Shown here in pieces: positions 26,213-33,786 of a stretch of 36,412 nucleotides of DNA (the stretch's first letter is position 1; each line of letters opens with the position of its first letter). Origin of the DNA: Parachlamydiaceae bacterium (lineage in GTDB: Bacteria; Chlamydiota; Chlamydiia; Chlamydiales; Parachlamydiaceae). Location of the stretch: NCBI GenBank assembly GCA_030147755.1, contig JASBUW010000166.1, forward strand, positions 1 through 36,412, read 5' to 3'. The notes beneath the pieces were generated by a model that saw only the letters and a program-made list of their open reading frames with translations, made no database searches and was not told the origin of the DNA. A program made the position numbers and the translations under genes.

Positions 26213-26686
26213 ATGAAGTGTCCATTTTGTCATTATGAGGGATTGAAGGTCACAGATTCTCGTGAAGCGACGGAGATGAATGCAATTCGTAGGCGACGAG
26301 AATGTTTACAGTGTGCGAAGCGATTTACGACTTTCGAAACTGTAGAATTGACGGTTCAAGTCAAGAAGAGAAATGGGACCTATGAAGATTTCCAACAGCA
26401 AAAACTCATTAATGGAATGGCAGCTGCTTGTCGTCATACCAAGGTAAGTCATGATCAAGTGATTGTATTGGCTTCTCAAATAACAGATGAGTTAATGCAA
26501 GCGCAAGTCAGGGAAATTAGTACAACGCAGTTGGGCGAAATGGTGATGAAATATTTACAAGCGCTAGATCCTATTGCTTATATTCGTTTTGCTTGTGTAT
26601 ATAGGCGATTTAAGGATTTAGGAGAGTTAGAAGAAGCCATCAAGACAATTCAAAGTAAAGATGAAACAAACTCTTGTTTGGCATAA
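26213..26686 (+). CDS. nrdR: Transcriptional repressor NrdR
   Basis: This 157-residue regulator senses ATP/dATP and represses ribonucleotide reductase genes. A zinc ribbon uses Cys3, Cys6 (CPFC) and Cys31, Cys34 (CLQC), with the RRRREC stretch between. An ATP-cone follows from about residue 49 (VKKRNGTYEDF) to about 139. No reductase gene is in the window. It is followed by dksA and lspA, an order I recall from Chlamydia (CT406-CT408). Confidence 0.96.
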   Translation: MKCPFCHYEGLKVTDSREATEMNAIRRRRECLQCAKRFTTFETVELTVQVKKRNGTYEDFQQQKLINGMAAACRHTKVSHDQVIVLASQITDELMQAQVREISTTQLGEMVMKYLQALDPIAYIRFACVYRRFKDLGELEEAIKTIQSKDETNSCLA

Positions 26687-26819
26687 GGGTTTGTGATATT
26701 CATAGGCTTTTAGGCCTGGACGTGCTTTAAAATGACTAAGAATGACTTGAACAGCTCATTATGAATTTTAAAACATCCCCCTAATTAGCCGTAAATTGCA
26801 CATGAATAGGAGGCTTAAA

Positions 26820-27185
26820 ATGGTACTTAAAAAAGCAGAACTAGCAAAATTCAGAAAGCGCTTAGAAGACATGCGTCGGCAGTTGACTCATTCATTGAAA
26901 GGGTCGACCGCAGAAGTCAAAACTCCCGATGAAGCCACAGGATATTCACAACATCAGGCAGACCAGGGAACAGATGATTTTGATCGTACAATTAGCTTAG
27001 AAGTGACAAGCAAAGAATATGGAATTTTGCGTCAAATTGATCGTGCTTTAGAAAAAATGGATGAAAATACCTATGGGGTCTGTGATATCACAGGTGAAGA
27101 AATCCCCTTAGCGCGTTTAGAAGCTGTGCCTTATGCGACAATGACCGTCAAAGCGCAAGAAAAGTTTGAAAAAGGATTACTCTAG
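26820..27185 (+). CDS. dksA: DksA/TraR-family protein with a degenerate zinc finger
   Basis: This 121-residue protein has the DksA plan: an N-terminal coiled coil (about 1-35), an acidic turn with QADQGTDDFDR (46-56), and a C-terminal finger TYGVCDITGEEIPLARLEAVP. DksA normally binds RNA polymerase's secondary channel. Only one finger Cys remains (Cys88); the other three positions are replaced, so zinc is probably not bound. ATG 26820 is chosen because AGGAGG lies seven bases before it; a TTG further up would translate through that site. The stop is eight bases before lspA, so the two are likely one transcript. Confidence 0.88.
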   Translation: MVLKKAELAKFRKRLEDMRRQLTHSLKGSTAEVKTPDEATGYSQHQADQGTDDFDRTISLEVTSKEYGILRQIDRALEKMDENTYGVCDITGEEIPLARLEAVPYATMTVKAQEKFEKGLL

Positions 27186-27193
27186 GCTTCGTG

Positions 27194-27724
27194 ATGAGTG
27201 AAATGTCTTCGACTACTAGCCAAGATGCGAAATTGTCTATTTCTTTAGTGTGGATTGGTCTCTTTGTTTTGTTGATGGATCAAGTGACAAAGGGACTTGT
27301 TTACGCCTATTTACCTGTGTTGGATTCTTCTCTTCACTGGTATCCTTACGGAGGAATTGGCATTTTTAAGAATTTTATAGGGCTTGAGTTTTCCATTAAT
27401 CATATGACCAATACTGGCGCCGCTTGGGGTGTATTGGGAAATTATCAACTCCCTTTAATTATTTTGCGCATTGGGCTCATCATAGGGCTTTGTTATTATC
27501 TTATTTGCTGTAATCGAGAAACTTCTTGGCAAATTCCTTTAGTCTTAATCATTGCAGGTGCTTTGGGCAATGTGTTAGACTTTTTTATCTATGGACATGT
27601 GGTCGACATGTTTCACTTCGTGTTGTGGGGATACGATTTTCCGGTATTTAACGTTGCAGATAGTGCCATTTCAATTGGAATTGCTTTATTGTTTCTGCTG
27701 TCTTGGTTAAAAGCAAAAGCATGA
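27194..27724 (+). CDS. lspA: Lipoprotein signal peptidase (signal peptidase II)
   Basis: This 176-residue inner-membrane aspartyl protease removes signal peptides from lipoproteins after lipid attachment. It has four hydrophobic segments and the family motifs: MTNTGAAWG near 71-79, GALGNVLDFF at 122-131, VVDMFHF with catalytic Asp138, and FNVADSAI with catalytic Asp156. The Arg that often follows GNxxD is Phe here. ATG 27194 directly follows a GTG at 27191; either could serve. Its TGA overlaps the next gene's ATG (ATGA). Confidence 0.95.
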   Translation: MSEMSSTTSQDAKLSISLVWIGLFVLLMDQVTKGLVYAYLPVLDSSLHWYPYGGIGIFKNFIGLEFSINHMTNTGAAWGVLGNYQLPLIILRIGLIIGLCYYLICCNRETSWQIPLVLIIAGALGNVLDFFIYGHVVDMFHFVLWGYDFPVFNVADSAISIGIALLFLLSWLKAKA

Positions 27725-28416
27725 TCCCTCAGTTGCCTTTAAAATCGAGTCCTGGTCCTTCTCTCCAAGCTTCTAAGTGGCAAAAAATTCCTGTTTTATT
27801 AGATGATGAGGAAATGCGTGCTCTTTTCCACGCACTGGGCACTTTCTGGATTGTACAAGTCAGTGGTCTTATTCCTAATGGGCAAGAAATTATTCCTCAA
27901 GACGCTTTTTTAGACGTTTATCATCATTATCTTTCGGCGCTTAAACAAGGCGAAACGCCTCAAGATCCCCGTTTGCGTGCTTATTTTTCCTCTGTTTTAA
28001 CGGTCGATTTAGAGGCGCTTTATGCCGTGCAAGTGAAGCCTGACCAGCGGTTGGTGAAAGTTGAAAAGCCCGTCATTCAATTGCAAGCACATCGTTTTGA
28101 CTATTCATTGGCAGATCAAACTTTTCGTTCAATGGTGATGGGCGCAGATAGTATCCAGTGGGGAATCCAATTTGCTTATCCCCATCTCTACCAAGATACA
28201 CAACTGCACGTGATGACAGTCAGGGAAAATGAACAATTTCCCAATACCGCTCTTTTTAAGCGCCTGCAGAGATGGATGCGGGAACAGACAATTGCTACTC
28301 CTTTCGAAGTGAATGGGAAGCGGACAAATGTCCCGATTCGCCTAGGGAAACAGTGTCTCAGTTGGATTAATACTCATCCCCAATTTGTCGCCAAAGGATT
28401 AAGTATCAAAGTGTAA
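27721..28416 (+). CDS. Unknown protein translationally coupled to lspA
   Basis: I do not recognise this 231-residue protein. ATG 27721 overlaps the lspA stop as ATGA, a strong sign of coupled translation. It is soluble by eye, without signal peptide, membrane helix or Cys-rich site. Mixed alpha/beta content with notable stretches HRFDYSLADQTFRSMVMGADSIQWGIQFAYPHLYQD (in parts, near residues 118-153) and FEVNGKRTNVPIRLGKQCLSW near the end. It is probably a Chlamydiae-specific conserved protein, given its place behind lspA, but I cannot assign a function. Confidence 0.75.
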   Translation: MIPQLPLKSSPGPSLQASKWQKIPVLLDDEEMRALFHALGTFWIVQVSGLIPNGQEIIPQDAFLDVYHHYLSALKQGETPQDPRLRAYFSSVLTVDLEALYAVQVKPDQRLVKVEKPVIQLQAHRFDYSLADQTFRSMVMGADSIQWGIQFAYPHLYQDTQLHVMTVRENEQFPNTALFKRLQRWMREQTIATPFEVNGKRTNVPIRLGKQCLSWINTHPQFVAKGLSIKV

Positions 28417-28562
28417 TTATATTTAAACAAATTTTATTTAAACTTAATTTAAAATAAAAATTATAGTAAATTAATTCAACGATATATTATAATTAAACCT
28501 GGGAAGGGAGGATGTAACTCTTCCTAAGGCCTGAGATCTAGTCCTTTTAATAGGAGGATGTT

Positions 28563-28760
28563 ATGGAAAAACTCTCAATGCATGAAATGCATGAATGTGT
28601 GGGGGGCTTACAATTGATTACTGGTTTAAACAACCTCAGTAATGGTGTAAAGGTTATACAAGCACCTACAGCTGCAATTCCTGGAGCATTAAATGCTTTT
28701 AGCCATGTTTTAGCAAATGTTGGCAATATTGATAATATTGCTGTTAATCCTTTTGCTTAA
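28563..28760 (+). CDS. Double-glycine leader peptide, candidate bacteriocin or signal precursor
   Basis: This is a 65-residue precursor. Residues 1-15 (MEKLSMHEMHECVGG) fit the double-glycine leader pattern, with LS, a hydrophobic heptad and Gly14-Gly15, cut by C39 peptidases. The predicted mature peptide (16-65, starting LQLITGLNNLSNG) is 50 residues, hydrophobic, Asn/Ala/Ile/Val-rich, with one Lys, one Asp and no Cys. This points to an unmodified class II-like bacteriocin or a signalling peptide, not a disulfide or lanthionine peptide. AGGAGG lies five bases before ATG 28563. A C39-containing ABC exporter is encoded 5 kb away (33783-35978). No immunity gene is recognised beside it. Confidence 0.78.
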   Translation: MEKLSMHEMHECVGGLQLITGLNNLSNGVKVIQAPTAAIPGALNAFSHVLANVGNIDNIAVNPFA

Positions 28761-28870
28761 CAGGATAATGATAGCCTTTTATTGAACTCGTTGATGATGA
28801 ATCAAGCAAACGGGTGATAAAGGGCTTTTTCTTTTTCTCAAGTCTTATGAATTCCTTGATAAAGAAGATG

Positions 28871-28940
28871 TGTATAGAAAACTTGATTTTTCTATACATG
28901 ACGAACTTGTCATGTATAGAAAAATCAAGTTTTCTATACA
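28871..28940. repeat. Nested perfect palindrome, 32-bp arms
   Basis: Arms 28871-28902 and 28909-28940 are exact complements with loop GAACTT. Each arm is itself a hairpin, TGTATAGAAAA and TTTTCTATACA around CTTGA. It lies between the convergent ends of the GG-leader peptide and Fic genes and could end both transcripts. Confidence 0.88.
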
Positions 28941-28964
28941 TGATAAAAATTTGTCACTTCATTT

Positions 28965-30050
28965 CTACATATTTTTTGCACCTACATTGAGTAAAAGGCC
29001 AAATAAGGCTTTGTTGATATAGTAATTTTCTTTTCCCTTTTTGTGTTTAGACAGAATATCGAGGTTTACTAGTGCATCCAAATATTTCATAGCCGTTATA
29101 CGTGTGACTTGTAATTCTTGCATGATGAAATCGATTTTAGTATAAGGATGTCGGAAAAGGTTATTTAGTAAATCATGACTATAAATTTTGGGAAGATTTT
29201 CTCTCATTTTATGTTTATGAGTTTGCATTAAATTTTTGATTCCCGATATCAAATATGTAGTTTCCCGCGAAGTTTGCTCTATTCCTTCTAGCATATATAA
29301 TATCCATTGTTCCCACTCTTGGTGATCACGTACAGCTTGAAGCAATCGGTAATATTCGCTTCTATTTTGGTTAATGTAACGAGAAAGATAAAGGACCGGA
29401 GTATCCAATAAACCATACTTTACGAGATAAAGTATATTGATAATACGCCCCGTTCTACCATTACCATCGTAAAAAGGATGGATGCTCTCAAATTGATGAT
29501 GAATTATTGCCATTTTAATAAGAGGATCCAAATCACTCAGAGTGTCATTGTTGATGAATTGTTCAAGATTATTCATCAGTATACGAATTTGCTGTTCATC
29601 TTGTGGAGGACTGTAAACGATTTCACCTGTTTGATCATTTTTGAGCACAGTACCCGGAAGTTTGCGAAACCCGGCGCTATTTTCTTCTAGAGTTTGCTGA
29701 ATTTCCAATATATAGCTGTTAATTAACAAGCCATTTTTCTTGACTTTTTCATATCCATTGCGAAGTGCTGTTGCATAACTGTAGACTTCTTTAGCCGCGT
29801 AACTACTGAATTGTTTAGTAGATACGTCACTTTTATAAAGTTCATCATGAGTTGTTATGATATTTTCAATCGCAGAACTATCTTTGGCTTCTTGTAATGA
29901 AAGTGTGCTAATGAGAATGTTCTGATTGGGAATGATGCCGGCTACACCTTTCAATTCTGCTAGCGCTCGATGTGCTTTAGCAAGTTTTTTCAAAATAGAT
30001 TTTGTTTCAAGTTCAAAAGAAAGAGGTAATTGTGGGATGCAGTAACTCAT
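28965..30050 (-). CDS. Fic-domain protein with N-terminal inhibitory helix
   Basis: This 361-residue protein would transfer AMP (or a related group) to target hydroxyls. The complete Fic motif HPFYDGNGRTGR is at residues 191-202, so the enzyme should be active. An inhibitory motif of the [ST]xxxE[GN] type, SSAIEN, is at 58-63 and would block ATP binding until displaced; this is the N-terminal (class II) arrangement. A winged-helix segment near the C-terminus (TKIDFIMQELQVTRITAMKYLDAL) is common in stand-alone Fic proteins. I chose ATG 30050 because the extra 15 residues from 30095 are encoded by repeat sequence (CCCAGGATTCGAAC on the minus strand). It lies between the GG-leader gene and the exporter operon. 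Confidence 0.93.
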   Translation of the reverse strand: MSYCIPQLPLSFELETKSILKKLAKAHRALAELKGVAGIIPNQNILISTLSLQEAKDSSAIENIITTHDELYKSDVSTKQFSSYAAKEVYSYATALRNGYEKVKKNGLLINSYILEIQQTLEENSAGFRKLPGTVLKNDQTGEIVYSPPQDEQQIRILMNNLEQFINNDTLSDLDPLIKMAIIHHQFESIHPFYDGNGRTGRIINILYLVKYGLLDTPVLYLSRYINQNRSEYYRLLQAVRDHQEWEQWILYMLEGIEQTSRETTYLISGIKNLMQTHKHKMRENLPKIYSHDLLNNLFRHPYTKIDFIMQELQVTRITAMKYLDALVNLDILSKHKKGKENYYINKALFGLLLNVGAKNM

Positions 30051-30086
30051 ATTACTTCTTCTGTTCGAATCCTGGGAATTGATAAT

Positions 30087-30136
30087 TATACACAAACAAC
30101 TTCAAAAATCGATTTTTTTGAAGTTGTTTGTGTATA
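30087..30136. repeat. Hairpin repeat family, copy 3 of 3
   Basis: The arms match those at 2453-2502 and 12115-12163, with an extra T pair around a TCGA centre. GAATCCTGGGAATT just before it is a remnant of the 2383-2447 hairpin, so the same two-part repeat is present here in shortened form. It lies between the fic start and the end of the HlyD gene. Confidence 0.87.
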
Positions 30137-30204
30137 TATTCTTGACATAATGCTTCCTATATATTTTCATGAAGTTCTTCAATTCTATCAAGCTTTTCCA
30201 TTCT

Positions 30205-31533
30205 TTAAGTTGTCTCTTGATCTTCTTTTTTCTGAGATTCAGGAAAAAATAAAGGCTTCAATTCATGCATTTTCTGCTTCACCCACCAAACCGGGAAAAA
30301 ATAAAAGAGAGGACGTACTTCTTCGATGAGTCCCTTGAAAATACAGAGGGTTCCACTTGATAATTGGATAGCGGGTCCTTGACCTGAGGTCCAACGATAA
30401 CCACTGGGTGTATGAGGATCGCGCTCAGGTTCTATGACGACCTCAAAGACAGCGGTTTTTTTTTGCAAAAGATAATCAATTAAAGCGAGATTATGAATCA
30501 TATGTTGCAAGGTTTCTGGAGACACCGCATGCGAAGAGATCTGCGTGATATGCCCTAATATCGCCCCGTATTCTTGCGATTTGATATTCGTTAATTCAAT
30601 TTCAACAGGTGCTTGAAGAGCGATTTTCTTATTTTCTAAAGGTAAATAGCCATAAAAAACCTTATAAGAAGAATGATCCATCAATTCTAAGCGCGCCAAC
30701 AATTGACCTGAAGCCACATAATTGCCAGGCTGTACAAACCATTCTAAAATTTTGCCATGAATGGGACTATAAATATGGCTATAGTGAAGTTGAGCCTCGA
30801 CGATGGCTTTTTCTTTGATGACTTCTCGTAATCGTTCTTCTAAAATAATCACTTCTTGATCACGATATTCTTTTTTTAATAGAAAGTCTAAATTCAATAG
30901 ATCCGCTTTAGTCTTTTCTAAATCAATTTGTTTGCTCCATAACAATTCTTGGCTTTCTCGTAGGCTGTTTGTGCTTAATAATCCTTTAGCTGCTACGATT
31001 TTCTTTAAGCGTACATCTTCTTGTAAGATGGGAATATCTTGCTCTAAAGTGTGCACTTTAAATTCAGCGACTTTTATGCCTGTCACAAGAGATTCAATTA
31101 CCTCTTTCTTTTCCGCATAAATTTCATGCTGTAAGTGTTTTAAGCGTTTCTCTAAATTGACAATGGTTTGTTGAAAAGCTTCTCGACGGGCATTCAATTC
31201 GGGATTATCCAGAACAACTAATAATTCTCCTTCTTGCACTTCTTTCGCTACATTTGAATTCAAATAACGGACAAATCCACTAAAAGAGGCATCCAAGTTG
31301 TATAAGCCTTCTGCATTAACAGCCACACCTACGCCTTGTGCTTCAATGGGAATGGATCCCCAAATTAGCCAAATGAGAAGTCCTATCCCTAGGCAGGCAA
31401 AACTTAATCTTGTCCACCATTTGCGATAATTCATGACTTGAAGAATATCTTCGAAGCGTTTGGAGCTTGAAAAGCTTTCAAGAGCGGCTGGACGAAAGAT
31501 ATTTCTTTTTTGAGTGGGTTCTGGTTCTGTCAT
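30205..31533 (-). CDS. HlyD-family adaptor of an NHLM-type peptide exporter
   Basis: This 442-residue membrane-fusion protein would link the inner-membrane ABC exporter to the outer envelope. One membrane helix is at about 43-60 (LSFACLGIGLLIWLIWGS). A long helical hairpin (about 115-240) is flanked by the two lipoyl half-domains (VQEGELLVVLDNPELNARREA and YSPIHGKILEWFVQPGNYVASGQLLARL, in parts). A beta-barrel domain follows. It is the last gene of a three-gene operon, six bases after the middle ABC gene. Within its 5' part the DNA carries the 15-bp end motif of the palindromic element (31452-31466), read as SSKRF. Confidence 0.9.
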   Translation of the reverse strand: MTEPEPTQKRNIFRPAALESFSSSKRFEDILQVMNYRKWWTRLSFACLGIGLLIWLIWGSIPIEAQGVGVAVNAEGLYNLDASFSGFVRYLNSNVAKEVQEGELLVVLDNPELNARREAFQQTIVNLEKRLKHLQHEIYAEKKEVIESLVTGIKVAEFKVHTLEQDIPILQEDVRLKKIVAAKGLLSTNSLRESQELLWSKQIDLEKTKADLLNLDFLLKKEYRDQEVIILEERLREVIKEKAIVEAQLHYSHIYSPIHGKILEWFVQPGNYVASGQLLARLELMDHSSYKVFYGYLPLENKKIALQAPVEIELTNIKSQEYGAILGHITQISSHAVSPETLQHMIHNLALIDYLLQKKTAVFEVVIEPERDPHTPSGYRWTSGQGPAIQLSSGTLCIFKGLIEEVRPLFYFFPVWWVKQKMHELKPLFFPESQKKEDQETT

Positions 31534-31539
31534 AGGTCT

Positions 31540-33786
31540 TTATTCGGTATTTTGTTGAATTAAAAGCTGAGAAAATAAAGGAGATGTTTCTGTTAGCTCA
31601 GTGAACGTCCCCTGTGCTACAATTTTTCCTTTATCTAACACATAAATTCTATCTATCCCGCTTCGTAATGTATCTAAACGTTGCGTAATTAAAATACGTG
31701 TGACAGGAAGTTGGCTCAAATTTTGATGAATTTCTTGTTGCTTTTGACTATCTAAGGCACTGGTGGCTTCATCTAAAATAATAATCTTAGGTTTGCCCAC
31801 TAATGCGCGTGCTAATAAAATCATTTGTCTTTGTCCGCCAGATAGAGCCGCTCCTCCATTTGTCAAAATGGTCAGAGCTTTCATGGGAAGTTCTTGAAGA
31901 AAAGAAGTCATTCCTGCTAAATGCATCGCTTCATTCACCTCTGCTTCACCATAATGACGACCCGTTGTAATGTTATCTATGATAGAGCCATCTAAAATAG
32001 CTCCTGTTTGCAGTCCAATACCTAATTGCGAGCGTAAAATTTGCAGATTCAAACCTTTCATGTCTTTATTATCATAGTAAATGGATCCTTGTTGAGGGGT
32101 TTCGAAACCCAACAACAAACGCACTAGAGTGGATTTTCCACATCCTGATAAGCCCACGAAAGCCACACATTTTCCTGGGTCAATCTTAAAAGAGAGATCC
32201 TGAAGGACAGGAGCCATTTCAGGTTGATAACTAAAGTTGATGCGATCCACTAAAATGTCGCCTGTTAAAATACCGGGATCAGCTTTTGTGATAAATGATT
32301 CCGTCTCTGCTTTGGTAAAGTCTTTAATTCTCTCCCATAAAGGAGCCACTAAACCCACTTGCATAATGGTTTTGATGATTTGATTGAGCGATGAGCTTAA
32401 TAAACCAAAAGTGGTCATGAAAGCCATAAAACTGCCTAAAGAAATGGCTTGGCTCTCAAAAATAAAAGAAGTTTTTTTTGAGGATAATACCAAGATGACG
32501 GAGAGATATAAGATGCCTAAACCCGCATTTGACCAAAAGGCGTTGAAAACTGCCATTTTCATTTTGAGCAGGAGCATTTTAAGATCCATGCGCTTCATGT
32601 GGGCAAATGTTTGTTGCCAGCGGTGGAAAAAGCGGATTTCAGCAGCAGCTAAACGAATTTTGCTAATCGCTTGAATGATTTCAAACGTTTTATTGCTAGT
32701 TTGAATTTGACGCTCAATCAGTTGCCGGCCGTAGCGCATGATAAAAGGCAAGAAACCTAGAGTAATTAAAGACGCAATGCCTAAGATGGCTAATGCTACA
32801 AACGCGAGAGATTGTCCATAATAAAACAAGAGTAGAAAGAAAACTAATGAGAAAAAAGCATTTAAAAAAACCATGAGAACTTGGCTCGTTATCAGCTGTC
32901 GAATAGAAGTGATAGCGGTCGTAAAAGTAAATAAGTCGTATAAACTATACTTACGGAAGAATTGAGTAGGTAAACTCATCATACGCTGCCAAATGGCAAG
33001 CTCTAAATCTTGATCAACGAGTCCCATTAAACGCAGCAAGAGTGTTTCACGGTTAAAATTGAAAATAAGCGTTGTCAAAATGAGGAGTAAAGCACCTAAT
33101 GCGATTTGTAAGATTAATTGATTATTGCGATTAGGAATCGCATAATCAAATAAAAAGCTTGTGATCATGGGAAGGCTAATGCTGACTAATAAACCGCATA
33201 CCGCTAAAAATAAAAAGATGATCCATTCTCGTCTTCTATACCAAATGCCAAATGTCCATAAATTGCGAAATGTCAGCTTATGTTCCGGCAAAGCGCGATA
33301 AAATAAATAGCCTTCAGGAGATATTTGAGAAGCTAACTGACGGTTTACGGTTAGTGTTTGCTTGGCGGTAGGATTAATAAGCTGATACCCTTTTGTAAAT
33401 TGAGAAATAAGTGCCACGGGTTGATGATCTTTTTCATAAAAACCGACAAAAGGAAAATCTAACTTTTTCCACCATTCATCCACGAGTCGAAATTTTCGAT
33501 AATAAATTTGAGAGCGTAAACAAAGTTGATGAATACGCTCTTCAACATTTAGGTCTGTATCGGATTGTGGTGTAGATAACCACTCAAAGGTCAATCCTAA
33601 CTGTTGCCCCACAAGTTGACAGCTTGCATATAAGGCATTTTGATGAGGAGTCGTAAAAGAGAGTTCGGGCGGGATGATGAGCGTTTGCAGTTGAGAAAGC
33701 GATTGCTGCAATAAGAATTGATGAAAATTTGCTTGTTGTTCTGCCTGTTCAGACAGGTGTGGATCATCTGGGGGAAAAGGATTCAT
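31540..33786 (-). CDS. NHLM-type ABC transporter with N-terminal accessory region, no peptidase
   Basis: This 748-residue half-transporter has about 180 soluble N-terminal residues (including RIHQLCLRSQIYYRKFRLVDEWW and FYRALPEHKLTF), then a six-helix ABC membrane domain, then the ATPase with Walker A GLSGCGKST, signature LSGGQRQ and Walker B IIILDEAT. The N-terminal region matches my recollection of the second ABC protein of NHLM systems and contains no C39 catalytic set. It probably pairs with the C39-bearing protein encoded upstream. Its ATG overlaps the upstream stop as ATGA, so the two are made together. Confidence 0.88.
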   Translation of the reverse strand: MNPFPPDDPHLSEQAEQQANFHQFLLQQSLSQLQTLIIPPELSFTTPHQNALYASCQLVGQQLGLTFEWLSTPQSDTDLNVEERIHQLCLRSQIYYRKFRLVDEWWKKLDFPFVGFYEKDHQPVALISQFTKGYQLINPTAKQTLTVNRQLASQISPEGYLFYRALPEHKLTFRNLWTFGIWYRRREWIIFLFLAVCGLLVSISLPMITSFLFDYAIPNRNNQLILQIALGALLLILTTLIFNFNRETLLLRLMGLVDQDLELAIWQRMMSLPTQFFRKYSLYDLFTFTTAITSIRQLITSQVLMVFLNAFFSLVFFLLLFYYGQSLAFVALAILGIASLITLGFLPFIMRYGRQLIERQIQTSNKTFEIIQAISKIRLAAAEIRFFHRWQQTFAHMKRMDLKMLLLKMKMAVFNAFWSNAGLGILYLSVILVLSSKKTSFIFESQAISLGSFMAFMTTFGLLSSSLNQIIKTIMQVGLVAPLWERIKDFTKAETESFITKADPGILTGDILVDRINFSYQPEMAPVLQDLSFKIDPGKCVAFVGLSGCGKSTLVRLLLGFETPQQGSIYYDNKDMKGLNLQILRSQLGIGLQTGAILDGSIIDNITTGRHYGEAEVNEAMHLAGMTSFLQELPMKALTILTNGGAALSGGQRQMILLARALVGKPKIIILDEATSALDSQKQQEIHQNLSQLPVTRILITQRLDTLRSGIDRIYVLDKGKIVAQGTFTELTETSPLFSQLLIQQNTE

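Noticed and set aside
28505-28516. GGGAGGATGTAA, a ribosome-like site with ATG then an immediate stop, upstream of the GG-leader gene
   Set aside because: The spacing to the ATG is zero, so a minimal leader ORF is unlikely; it is probably a chance echo of the true ribosome site.
28744-28941. 65-residue minus-strand open frame after the GG-leader gene
   Set aside because: It is the translation of the 28871-28940 palindrome (MYRK...FSIH repeated) and overlaps the end of the peptide gene.
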